Shown here piece after piece: positions 8,541 through 15,665 of a DNA stretch of 64,000 nucleotides (within the stretch, counting starts at the first letter, position 1; every line of letters begins with the position of its first letter). The DNA lies in contig NZ_CP011339.1 of assembly GCF_001264245.1 (NCBI RefSeq), positions 1,178,001-1,242,000 on the forward strand. Reading direction: 5' to 3'. The notes beneath the pieces are model-generated. The model ran no database searches. It was not told the DNA's origin and saw nothing but the letters and a program-made list of their open reading frames with translations. A program made the position numbers and the translations under genes. The DNA is from Microcystis panniformis FACHB-1757 (GTDB lineage: Bacteria > Cyanobacteriota > Cyanobacteriia > Cyanobacteriales > Microcystaceae).

Positions 8541-9020
8541 TCAATCAAAGACGGAAAACATCATTTCGCCCTGGGCGGCCAATTGCCCATCGACTCTTGC
8601 TTCCCCTTGCATTTTAGCAATTTTATTCATCTTGAAGGATAATAATTCCACCGTCATGATTAATTGATCCCCCGGCACCACAGGACGACGAAAACGGGTT
8701 TTATCAATGCCAGCGAAGGCAAAAAATTTCCCTTTCATCCCGGGTAATTGGGTCAAAATCACCCCCCCCACTTGGGCCATAGATTCAACAATTAACACCC
8801 CCGGCATCAAGGGACGACTGGGAATATGACCGGGAAAAAAAGGCTCGTTGATCGTGACATTTTTTAGGCCAACGGCTTTTTTACCTGGTACATAGTCAAT
8901 AATCCGATCAACTAGGGCAAAGGGATAACGATGGGGCAGTAGTTGGCGAATTTCCTCGACGGTAAAGGTAGTTTTTATGACTGGTTCCAACTCGGTTAAG
9001 GCTTCGGTAACGATGGTCAT
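8541..9020 (-). CDS. fabZ: 3-hydroxyacyl-[acyl-carrier-protein] dehydratase
   Basis: A hot-dog fold dehydratase of fatty-acid synthesis (type II FAS) that removes water from beta-hydroxyacyl-ACP. The catalytic His is in FFPGHIPSRPLMPG (about residue 65) and the catalytic Glu in GVLIVESMAQVGG (about residue 79); LLPHRYPFALVDRI near the N-terminus is typical FabZ. I prefer the ATG at 9020 (159 residues). A TTG three codons upstream at 9029 is also open but less likely. In many cyanobacteria fabZ sits with lpxC and lpxA; here those genes are not adjacent, and the next gene is the TspO-like membrane protein. Confidence 0.95.
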   Translation of the reverse strand: MTIVTEALTELEPVIKTTFTVEEIRQLLPHRYPFALVDRIIDYVPGKKAVGLKNVTINEPFFPGHIPSRPLMPGVLIVESMAQVGGVILTQLPGMKGKFFAFAGIDKTRFRRPVVPGDQLIMTVELLSFKMNKIAKMQGEARVDGQLAAQGEMMFSVFD

Positions 9021-9097
9021 GCAAGTCAAAAATTACAAGTGAGATCAGACATTATCTCATAATCAGTTATCAGTGATCAGTGATCAGTGATTAGATG

Positions 9098-9188
9098 AAC
9101 GTAGGTTGGGTTGAAGCATGAAACCCAACGCCCGCTCATGTTACGCTACCGCTAACCCATCCCACAAATAATTGTGCCTCCCTACTTA
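9098..9188 (+). repeat. R2 dispersed repeat, copy 2
   Basis: The second copy of the two-hairpin element, running from AACGTAGGTTGGG to CCCTACTTA, between fabZ and the SpoIID-domain gene. A heptanucleotide tract (TCAGTGA units, 9061-9090) abuts its left side. It differs from copies 1 and 3 at a few positions. Confidence 0.75.
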
Positions 9189-9275
9189 GCCTAACCAATT
9201 AGGTTTTAGATTCAATCCTTGTTATCAGTTCACTCTTTACTGTTCACTGTTCACTGGAAATGGCTGACAGCCTTT

Positions 9276-10415
9276 TTAATTGGGCATTTCAGTTAAACGA
9301 GCATTTTGATAATAATGGCTGAGAATGCGATCATAAGTCACCCCTTGGTCAGCGAGGGAAAAAGCACCCCATTGACTTAAACCGATCCCATGACCGAAAC
9401 CGCGACCATTGATGGCAAAAGTACCGTTATTAGCTGAAATCGTGAATAGGGTACTACGCAGCTCGAGTATTCGCCGTAATTGGGTATCAGAGATTAATTT
9501 AGAGCCTTGATCGCCCACTATACGCATTCTAATCACCCGTCCGTGGGGAGTGATCCTTTCGGGAGATAGCGATCGCACGCGACCGATACCACCGATTAAA
9601 CGGCCTAATTCCCCGGCGCTAAAGTTTTTTGACCATTGGAATACCGGGGCGACTTGATCGTAATCGACGACACCGCGCAGGTAGGGTAAGGGGGAATTCC
9701 AAACATCTTCGACATTTTCCGTATGACCCCCGGAGGAGGAGTGAAACACCGCTAGAATCGGTTTGCCGTTGAAACTCATAATTTGTCCGGCGGTGGCATT
9801 AACTGCCTCATGGGTGCTAGTAAACTCGCTTTCTAGACCCTTATAAACTTGGGTGCGGGTGGTAGTATCGAGATCGTAGATGCGATTACCAGAAGTATTC
9901 ATTTGGTAGAGAGCATAGGTGCGCGCCGCCACAGATTGGGCTTTTAAGGCCTCTTGCGGCCAGGAGGGAATCGCCTCCGCACCGACTACACTATAGAGAT
10001 ATTCCTCTAAATCGACTAAATTTAGGGCTGTCACCCCAGAACCCTGCCGAATGATCCTTGTTCGTCCTCGATACCAGCGATCATTAATCCAGACGTAACC
10101 ATCATTCTCCGGTTCGATGATCAATTGACTGGCCTGCCAATCGGCCAAACCCACCGCTTTTCCTCTGGGATTAGCATTGAGGGCATTCATGGCGGTCAAT
10201 TCTCCTAGGACTCTGCCAGCCCCATCTTTCACCACAGCATCGGTGGAACTGCCCACGGAGACGGCGCTAACACCTTTACTGATAGCAATGCGTAACTCGA
10301 CAGCAGCTTGGACTGGAGCAATAATCAAAGCCCAAAAAACTAGGACGAGCCAACTATGGGCAGGCAGGCGCTGCAGGTAACTGCCCAGCAGTCTTGCTGT
10401 GTGTTTATTGGTCAT
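9276..10415 (-). CDS. SpoIID/LytB-domain protein, exported
   Basis: A protein of about 379 residues with an N-terminal hydrophobic export signal (HSWLVLVFWALIIAPVQA) and a SpoIID domain. Seen: VDLEEYLYSVVGAEAIPSWP and ALKAQSVAARTYALYQMN in the middle, FHSSSGGHTENVEDVW near residue 230, and GRGFGHGIGLSQWGA near the C-terminus. SpoIID enzymes are lytic transglycosylases acting on denuded glycan strands, and non-sporulating cyanobacteria carry them as envelope proteins. The ATG at 10415 has AGGAG ten bases upstream; an in-frame GTG at 10433 has no better site. It acts in the periplasm by inference. Confidence 0.85.
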   Translation of the reverse strand: MTNKHTARLLGSYLQRLPAHSWLVLVFWALIIAPVQAAVELRIAISKGVSAVSVGSSTDAVVKDGAGRVLGELTAMNALNANPRGKAVGLADWQASQLIIEPENDGYVWINDRWYRGRTRIIRQGSGVTALNLVDLEEYLYSVVGAEAIPSWPQEALKAQSVAARTYALYQMNTSGNRIYDLDTTTRTQVYKGLESEFTSTHEAVNATAGQIMSFNGKPILAVFHSSSGGHTENVEDVWNSPLPYLRGVVDYDQVAPVFQWSKNFSAGELGRLIGGIGRVRSLSPERITPHGRVIRMRIVGDQGSKLISDTQLRRILELRSTLFTISANNGTFAINGRGFGHGIGLSQWGAFSLADQGVTYDRILSHYYQNARLTEMPN

Positions 10416-10616
10416 GGGGATCGGACTCCTCACACAATCGATCGATAATCAATTTTACCCGGACTGGGATTTTTTTGCTACTCCTGTTCGGAAAAATTTT
10501 TCCTCCGTCACTTTTTCCCGATTGTCTGACAATTTTTCTGTCCTCTGGCCCCTGAATCGGCAAATTGCCTTATTTTGTCCGATTAATCGGGATTTATTCG
10601 GGTTAGTCGATTATTT

Positions 10617-10713
10617 TAAGTAGGTAGGCGTTAAAAATTATCAGATTTCCCCCCTTAATCGTAGGGTTGATTCATGAATCAACCCTACTATGAATCAACC
10701 CTAGGATTAAGGG
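10617..10713. repeat. R1 repeat left part, split by later insertions, with a 28-bp palindrome
   Basis: AAGTAGGTAGGCGTTAAAAA begins an R1 copy that continues to the G/C-run core and is then interrupted. A perfect 28-base palindrome at 10661-10688 (GTAGGGTTGATTCATGAATC and its mirror) matches the end of the ISAs1 element joined head to head. The ISAs1 element starts directly after, at 10714. The gap 10416-10773 holds no gene other than these elements and the promoter regions. Confidence 0.75.
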
Positions 10714-12130
10714 TAGGGCTGTTTCATTCTCCCATCAGAATATCAAAAGTAAAAGCGATCACTATCAGGTAAAATGAGAAGTGACCGCCAACTTTTTAAA
10801 TATATGTTGAGCTTAATAGAAAAACTAAAACAAGTCAAGGACTTTCGGAAAGATAAAGGAAAAAGACACCCTTTATGGATAGTATTAGTAGTAATAATAC
10901 TAGGAACAATGCTAGGATACTCAGGTTATAGAGAACTAGGAGAGTTTGCTAAAAATAATCGGCACAGGCTGAGTAAAGAATTTAACATAATTCCAGAAAG
11001 AGTCCCATCCTATTCAACAATTAGAAGGGTAATGATGGGAGTTGACTGGCAGAGTTTGTTAAAAATGTTTAATGAATGGGCATTACAAGAATATGGACAA
11101 AGAGATGATATAAATTGGCTAGGCATAGATGGAAAAAGTCTCAAAAACACCCTAAAGAATCCTAACAATGAACAACAAAATTTTATCATGTTTATCTCAT
11201 TGTTTAGTCAAGAAAGTGGCTTGGTATTACACTTAAAAAGAATCGAAAACAAAAAAGGGTCTGAAATCGACGAAGGGCAAGCTATAATTGAGGATTGCTC
11301 TCTCCAAAATAAAGTTTTTACTGGGGATGCTTTACACTGTCAGAAGAAAACAATCAGCTTAATAGCCAAGACTAAAAATGACTATGTTATCACCGTTAAA
11401 GGAAATCAGAAAAATCTTTATCAGCGAATACAAGACCTGAGTAATTCCTCAAAGCCAGAAAGTTTTTTTCTTGAACAAGATAATAGTCATGGACGAAAAA
11501 TATCAAGAAAAATAGAAGTTTTTAAAGTGAGGAAAAATGAAAGAAAAGGGTTTGAAAATCTGCGAAGAGTTATTAAAGTAGAAAGAAGGGGTAGTCGCGG
11601 GGATAAAACCTATGAAGAAACAGCTTACTATATCAGTAGCCTAACCGAATCCGCCGAAGTATTTGCTAAAATTATTCGAGGACACTGGAAAATAGAAAAT
11701 CAGTTACATTGGGTAAAAGATGTAATTTTTGAGGAAGATAAAAGCGAAATTAGTGATTTTCAAGCGGCCAGCAATTGGTCAATTCTCACAACCATAGGAT
11801 TGAATCTTTTCAGAGGTTTGGGTTTTCTCTCAATCACAGAGGGACAGAGGTGGTTAGCTGAACGTTGGGAAAAACTGATAGTTTTATCGACGTAAGAAGC
11901 AGAAAAATTAGCTAAATTAACAGGATGTACTCTCAGAAAATTTGAAGAGAGATAGGCTTTTAGTGGCTTGGGAACAAGCTTTATCAATTTATTCATAATA
12001 AATTTGGCAGAGGATTAAAGATTAGTTATTGTGACTAACTATTTTGATTAGAAAAAGATAAACTTGAGAATCTTCAGTCAAATTTATTGACTCAAAATTA
12101 GCTGTACTTAATTTAAATGAATCAACCCTA
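10714..12130 (+). mobile_element. ISAs1-family insertion sequence, complete, with 10-bp target duplication
   Basis: The element is bounded by imperfect inverted ends, TAGGGCTGTTTCATT on the left and (reverse complement) TAGGGTTGATTCATT on the right. It is flanked by a perfect 10-base direct repeat, GGATTAAGGG, at 10704-10713 and 12131-12140. The family's target duplications are of this size. It encodes one transposase and about 235 bases of non-coding 3' sequence. It sits inside an R1 repeat whose right part resumes at 12131. A 3' remnant of a second copy lies at 40934-41245. Confidence 0.88.
10774..11895 (+). CDS. ISAs1-family DDE transposase
   Basis: A 373-residue transposase. The family layout is clear: an N-terminal segment VKDFRKDKGKRHPLWIVL, then GYSGYRELGEFAKNNRH, the first catalytic Asp in WLGIDGKSLK (about residue 119), the second in VFTGDALHCQKKT (about 187) and the Glu region in RGHWKIENQLHWVKDV (about 308-321). 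Length fits intact ISAs1 transposases. All DDE residues are present and the frame is open, so it could be active. A further in-frame segment after the TAA (AEKLAKLTGC) is also preserved in the remnant copy at 41130-41180, hence the stop seems native rather than a mutation. Confidence 0.9.
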   Translation: MRSDRQLFKYMLSLIEKLKQVKDFRKDKGKRHPLWIVLVVIILGTMLGYSGYRELGEFAKNNRHRLSKEFNIIPERVPSYSTIRRVMMGVDWQSLLKMFNEWALQEYGQRDDINWLGIDGKSLKNTLKNPNNEQQNFIMFISLFSQESGLVLHLKRIENKKGSEIDEGQAIIEDCSLQNKVFTGDALHCQKKTISLIAKTKNDYVITVKGNQKNLYQRIQDLSNSSKPESFFLEQDNSHGRKISRKIEVFKVRKNERKGFENLRRVIKVERRGSRGDKTYEETAYYISSLTESAEVFAKIIRGHWKIENQLHWVKDVIFEEDKSEISDFQAASNWSILTTIGLNLFRGLGFLSITEGQRWLAERWEKLIVLST

Positions 12131-12235
12131 GGATTAAGGGGGGATCCCCCCGCCTATCGGCACCCCCCTTATTAAGGGGGGCAGGGGGGATCAAAGACAA
12201 AATCTATCTTCAACTTAATTATAACCACTTACTTA
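12131..12235. repeat. R1 repeat right part, separated from its left part by ISAs1
   Basis: GGATTAAGGGGGGATCCCCC followed by the CCTATCGGCA unit and then TCTATCTTCAACTTAATTAT and CCACTTACTTA complete the R1 copy begun at 10617. This shows that R1 was present first and ISAs1 entered it. Confidence 0.75.
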
Positions 12236-12250
12236 AGTAGTCCAGCAAAA

Positions 12251-12903
12251 TTAATTTTCTAGGTTCGAGTGGACAATCGCCAATTCTTGCCGCCAAACTA
12301 GCAAGGATTTCTCCCAAGCTAGTTCCCATTTTTGCGCTAAAAAAGGTCGAGTATTTTTGCCCAAATTATAGGCGATGACAATCTCTTCCCAGAGAGAGCC
12401 TAAGGAAAGTGGGGAAGAAAATAAAGCTCCGAATAATCCCCCTAAAAGTAGGACAATAGCTAGAGGGCGACGACTTTGACTTAATTCAAAAGCTTTCAGT
12501 TGCAATTCTCCCATAACATCAACACCAAAACCCGTTACTATATGCCAGATATCGTGAGTTTGCCGTAGGCGAAGCAGCAGATAATCTGTATCGGAATTGA
12601 CTTGAATAGACCGATAAAAATTAGGATCAAAATTGAGACTAATTAGGTGAGTAGCATAATGATAACCGGCTCTTCTGGTTTCTGTGTGGAAACGAGGTCT
12701 ATACCGATAGTTTCTTCCGCAAAATAGTCCTAAAAGTTTTGCCCAATAAGCACTTCAGGGTTCCATAAGCAAAAATTATCACACAAAGTCGAGAAGAGCC
12801 GATAACCTAGGGAATCTTCTGGAAGTTTTAGCAAGGTTTCTAAACAGGGACTAGCGGCTAGATATCTTTGGGCAATTATTTGAGCGGTAGCTTGATCGCT
12901 TTT
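12251..12903 (-). pseudogene. Coq4-like gene, truncated and split by MITE copy A
   Basis: Reading the minus strand and removing the 133-bp MITE (12668-12800) and one 7-base target repeat restores one frame: SDQATAQIIAQRYLAASPCL, then LPEDSLGYHYATHL across the junction, and HDIWHIVTGFGVDVMGE. The last part is the Coq4 metal motif HDxxH-x11-E exactly. A hydrophobic helix (PLAIVLLLGGLFGALF) follows. Coq4 is needed for ubiquinone assembly in eukaryotes and proteobacteria; cyanobacteria make plastoquinone, and the role of their Coq4-like proteins is unclear. The N-terminus is also missing: upstream of 12903 the frame has stops and no start. The 3' piece (87 codons from 12514) could in principle still be translated, but it lacks most of the fold. 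Confidence 0.82.
12668..12800 (-). mobile_element. 133-bp MITE, copy A (in the coq4-like gene)
   Basis: Terminal inverted repeat GGCTCTTC / GAAGAGCC, flanked by a perfect 7-base direct repeat GATAACC at 12661-12667 and 12801-12807. The same 133-base element occurs at 13125-13257 and 43532-43664. Copy A differs from those two at about ten positions, so it is the oldest of the three. It has no coding capacity. Strand is arbitrary. Confidence 0.92.
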
Positions 12904-12932
12904 TTTATAATTTTATATTTTATAACACCCTA

Positions 12933-13433
12933 TTATTCGAGTTCTTGAGGTTCAATAACCAACTTAATTCCCTGAATAATTAATTTGATTTTTTCCCGAG
13001 AAAGTCTTCCGATAGACTCCGTTAAAAGACGCTTATCAACCGTGAAAACCTGTGAAACATTAACAACACTGGATTCAGGTAAATTCCCTTCACCCTCATT
13101 CAATAAAACATTCCCAATAAATAGGGCTCTTCTGGTTTCTGTGTGGAAACGAGGTCTATACTGATAGTTTATTCCGCCAAATAGCACTAAAAGTCTTGCC
13201 TGATAAGCATTTCACGATTCCATAAGCAAAAATTATCACACAAAGTCGAGAAGAGCCCCAATAGCTTTTGCTCGTCTCAAATTAGTTGTTAATGGACACA
13301 CAATAACCGTACCAATTTGTGACTGATTCAGAGCATCATTTGGCACCACAACACAAGGACGAAGATAAGCAGGTTCAGAACCTTGTGGTTCTCCTAAATC
13401 AATCCAATAAATCTCTCCTTGAAAAATCGTCAT
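12933..13433 (-). pseudogene. MazF/PemK-type toxin gene split by MITE copy B
   Basis: The N-terminal part from ATG 13433 (FQGEIYWIDLGEPQGSEP, RPCVVVPNDALNQS, VIVCPLTTNLRRAKAIG) and the C-terminal part (NVLLNEGEGNLPESSVVNVS, then FTVDKRLLTESIGRLSREK) are the two halves of one MazF-family endoribonuclease of about 115 residues. The 133-bp MITE at 13125-13257 separates them. The interrupted ORF ends a few residues into the MITE, so the toxin should be inactive: it lacks the S-VN-QI/V-TVDK core that forms half the active site. It is preceded two bases upstream by a probable antitoxin gene. Left and right flanks share the CCAATAG target site, the left copy having a four-base AATA duplication. Confidence 0.87.
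13125..13257 (-). mobile_element. 133-bp MITE, copy B (in the mazF-type gene)
   Basis: Same ends as copy A (GGCTCTTC / GAAGAGCC) and identical by eye over its full length to copy C at 43532-43664. The right flank is CCAATAG (13258-13264). The left flank is CCAATAAATAG, which is the same 7-base site with AATA duplicated. The element begins and ends inside the toxin gene. Confidence 0.92.
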
Positions 13434-13435
13434 AT

Positions 13436-13666
13436 TTACTCAGATAATTGGCGTTGATGATGGCGTATTCCCTCTAACATTAAAGTTTCTGATTCGTCCA
13501 ATCCATCACTATAAGCTTCATTCCAACTATCTATTAATGCTTGTTTAGTTTTTTTTTGATTATTCAATCCTAATTGTTGATGTAACTGCTCCAATAACCA
13601 TTGTTTATCTTCAAACGAAAAATTTCGTAACTTTTGTTCCAGTTCAATAATTTGAGGGGATATCAT
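13436..13666 (-). CDS. Probable antitoxin of the broken MazF-type module
   Basis: A 76-residue charged protein (SPQIIELEQKLRNFSFEDKQ, WLLEQLHQQLGL, SWNEAYSDGLDESETLMLEG). I choose the ATG at 13666, which has GGAG nine bases upstream, over the ATG at 13687. Its stop lies two bases before the toxin start, the usual order antitoxin-toxin and spacing of type II modules. No classic DNA-binding fold (AbrB or ribbon-helix-helix) is obvious, so the antitoxin role rests on position, size and charge. Confidence 0.65.
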   Translation of the reverse strand: MISPQIIELEQKLRNFSFEDKQWLLEQLHQQLGLNNQKKTKQALIDSWNEAYSDGLDESETLMLEGIRHHQRQLSE

Positions 13667-13696
13667 AAAATTAACTCCATTTAACATTGAGCTATA

Positions 13697-14842
13697 TCAT
13701 AATTCTAACAACAAAAAAGCACCCCCTCGCGGGAGTGCCTTTTCATTCAGACTAGGAATTAACCATTGATAGCAGGAGCGGTTCAGAGCCACAGGAGCCT
13801 GTTCACCACTAGCTAAGTCTAAGGGGAAGTTGTGTGCATTGCGCTCGTGCATTACTTCCATACCGATACCAGCGCGGTTTAACACATCGGCCCAAGTACC
13901 GATTACACGACCTTGAGAATCGAGAATCGACTGGTTGAAGTTGAAACCGTTGAGGTTGAACGCCATGGTGCTAACACCCATTGCCGTAAACCAGATACCG
14001 ATTACCGGCCATGCACCTAAGAAGAAGTGCAGAGAGCGGCTGTTGTTGAAAGAAGCGTATTGGAAGATTAAACGTCCGAAGTAACCGTGAGCGGCAACGA
14101 TATTGTAGGTTTCTTCTTCTTGACCGAATTTGTAACCGTAGTTCTGAGATTCGATTTCAGTGGTTTCACGCACTAAAGAAGAAGTTACTAGGGAACCGTG
14201 CATTGCACTGAACAAGGAACCGCCGAACACACCAGCAACACCTAACATATGGAAGGGGTGCATCAGAATGTTATGTTCTGCTTGGAACACAAACATAAAG
14301 TTGAAGGTTCCAGAGATTCCTAAAGGCATACCATCAGAGAAGGAACCTTGTCCGATGGGATAGATTAAGAATACAGCAGTTGCGGCGGATACAGGTGCAG
14401 AGTAAGCTACACAAATCCAAGGACGCATTCCTAAACGGAAAGACAGTTCCCACTGACGACCGAGGTAGCAGAAGACACCTAGTAAGAAGTGGAAAATGAC
14501 TAACTGGTAGGGACCACCGTTGTATAACCACTCATCTAAGGAAGCTGCTTCCCAGATGGGGTAGAAGTGGAGTCCAATTGCGTTAGAAGAGGGAACAACT
14601 GCACCAGAGATGATGTTGTTTCCGTAGAGTAGGGAACCAGCTACAGGCTCGCGAATACCGTCGATATCTACAGGAGGAGCGGCGATAAAGGCGATGATGA
14701 AGCAGGTGGTGGCGGTGAGCAGGGTGGGGATCATGATGACACCGAACCAACCGACATAAAGACGGTTGTTGGTGCTGGTAATCCACTGGCAGAACTGCTC
14801 CCACAGGGAAGCGCTCTCGCGCTGTTGTAGAGTGGTGGTCAT
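13697..14842 (-). CDS. psbA: Photosystem II D1 protein, with a frameshift in the C-terminal extension
   Basis: D1 is the photosystem II reaction-centre subunit carrying the Mn-cluster and QB ligands, in the thylakoid membrane. The sequence is canonical from MTTTLQQRESASLWEQFCQW to HNFPLDLASGEQAPVAL: it has GRQWELSFRLGMRPW (Gln at the residue-130 position, the D1:1-like form), the His-containing helix D, FNNSRSLHFFLGAWP (Ser264 region) and GMEVMHERNAHNF. Normally the gene ends ...VALTAPAING. Here one extra A (plus-strand T at 13782-13783) shifts the frame, replacing that end with NRSCYQWLIP and some 18 more residues that read through the terminator. The normal stop would be at 13759. The change lies after the Ala344 cleavage point, so mature D1 would be unaltered if CtpA still cleaves. 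Confidence 0.95.
   Translation of the reverse strand: MTTTLQQRESASLWEQFCQWITSTNNRLYVGWFGVIMIPTLLTATTCFIIAFIAAPPVDIDGIREPVAGSLLYGNNIISGAVVPSSNAIGLHFYPIWEAASLDEWLYNGGPYQLVIFHFLLGVFCYLGRQWELSFRLGMRPWICVAYSAPVSAATAVFLIYPIGQGSFSDGMPLGISGTFNFMFVFQAEHNILMHPFHMLGVAGVFGGSLFSAMHGSLVTSSLVRETTEIESQNYGYKFGQEEETYNIVAAHGYFGRLIFQYASFNNSRSLHFFLGAWPVIGIWFTAMGVSTMAFNLNGFNFNQSILDSQGRVIGTWADVLNRAGIGMEVMHERNAHNFPLDLASGEQAPVALNRSCYQWLIPSLNEKALPRGGAFLLLEL
13713..13738 (-). terminator. Intrinsic terminator of psbA
   Basis: On the minus strand GCACTCCC-GCGA-GGGGGTGC forms a strong hairpin (13719-13738) followed by six T's (13713-13718). It would lie about 20 bases past the normal psbA stop at 13759. In the frameshifted frame the coding region runs through it. 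Confidence 0.85.
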
Positions 14843-14895
14843 TGGTTTATGATTCCTATTAAGTTATCGAGGTACGATTGATTGATGATGTTTCT

Positions 14896-14924
14896 ATCTT
14901 AGAGAGTTTGTAACGGTTTGTAAA
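14896..14924 (-). promoter_or_regulatory. psbA promoter, -35 and -10 boxes
   Basis: On the minus strand TTTACA (14919-14924) and TAAGAT (14896-14901) are spaced by 17 bases, upstream of the psbA start at 14842. This is the sigma70-type arrangement known for cyanobacterial psbA genes. The transcript should begin about 45 bases upstream of the ATG. Confidence 0.75.
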
Positions 14925-15014
14925 GGGGTTTGACAAAAGTATTTCTTGTCGGAATGATAAGGTGGGCTTATGTTCGGTTAGTTGGTCGAAGCGATCGATT
15001 TGCCGACAATAAAC

Positions 15015-15371
15015 TCATCGGAAATTTTGGGTCTGAAACCCCGCCGTTCTAGGTTGGCTTTACGTTAGAATTAAAAGGCCAGTCTCGAAAACCAAGTGGA
15101 CGGCGCAGCACCTTGAAAACTCGGCTTAGGGGGTTCCGACCAGAAAAGCTTGGCCGGGTAAAAAGTCGCGCGCAACAAGTACAAGAAGCTATAGGCGGTC
15201 AACGTACCGTGGGACACACGGAATCGGGCTTCTGAAATGGGGCGAAAGTCTGTGGACTCTGTGTAAGACAGTACATGGTTTTTTAACTGTGGTATGCGAC
15301 GGTGGTGGAAGCAGAAACTTAAATCGTGAGGTTTAGGAATCGCCGCACTTTTAGGGCGGCGAGGATGTCAA
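15015..15371 (+). mobile_element. Internally deleted IS605/IS1341-type element (TnpB remnant plus omega-RNA end)
   Basis: The left end TCATCGGAAATTTTGGGTCT with GAAACCCCGCCG matches the left end of the TnpB element at 48283-48240 (read on its own strand). The right end GAAGCAGAAACTTAAATCGT, GAGGTTTAGGAATCGCCGC and GGCGGCGAGGATGTCAA matches that element's right end at 47022-46959. Between them lies a frameshifted remnant of a TnpB C-terminus (GGQRTVGHTES, then LLKWGESLWTLCKTVHG and GGGSRNLNREV). The element thus keeps both ends and the 3' omega-RNA-type scaffold but no nuclease gene. The rest of the gap 14843-15433 holds the psbA promoter and nothing else I can support. Confidence 0.72.
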
Positions 15372-15433
15372 GAAGCACCTTTTCCTTTGAGCGAGAGAAT
15401 GCGATCTGGCGTAGCGAGCGCTTTGCGTTCGCT

Positions 15434-15616
15434 CTACTTGGTGTTGTTTTTGGCCCGTTCGATCTTGCCTGCGATCGCATCCAACCTGGCTTTGATTCCG
15501 GTCATCCATTGGTTAAACTCGGCCGACTGCCGGTCGATAGCTTCCTTCCGTTCCCTTATCTCTTCGGTTGTTTTTTCGTGGGCTTCTAACCGGGTATTTA
15601 ATTCTTCAATCATCAT
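15434..15616 (-). CDS. Small coiled-coil protein, uncertain
   Basis: A 60-residue, highly charged helical protein (EELNTRLEAHEKTTEEIRER, then AIDRQSAEFNQWMTGIKARL) with heptad-like spacing. GAGG stands two bases before a first ATG and five before a second, so a start near 15616 is plausible. It is wedged between the deleted IS605-type element and IS630. I recognise no family. The helical pattern and ribosome-binding site support it; the short length and mobile surroundings argue for caution. Overlapping plus-strand frames in the same place have no ribosome-binding site and look like shadows. Confidence 0.42.
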   Translation of the reverse strand: MMIEELNTRLEAHEKTTEEIRERKEAIDRQSAEFNQWMTGIKARLDAIAGKIERAKNNTK

Positions 15617-15665
15617 TGCCTCAAGTATCTATCGATTCTTTGCGGCAGGGAACTTGATATATATA

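Noticed and set aside
12933..13187. Independent 84-residue gene starting MLFGGINYQYRPRF
   Set aside because: Its first part is translated MITE sequence, and the rest is the C-terminal half of the split MazF-type toxin.
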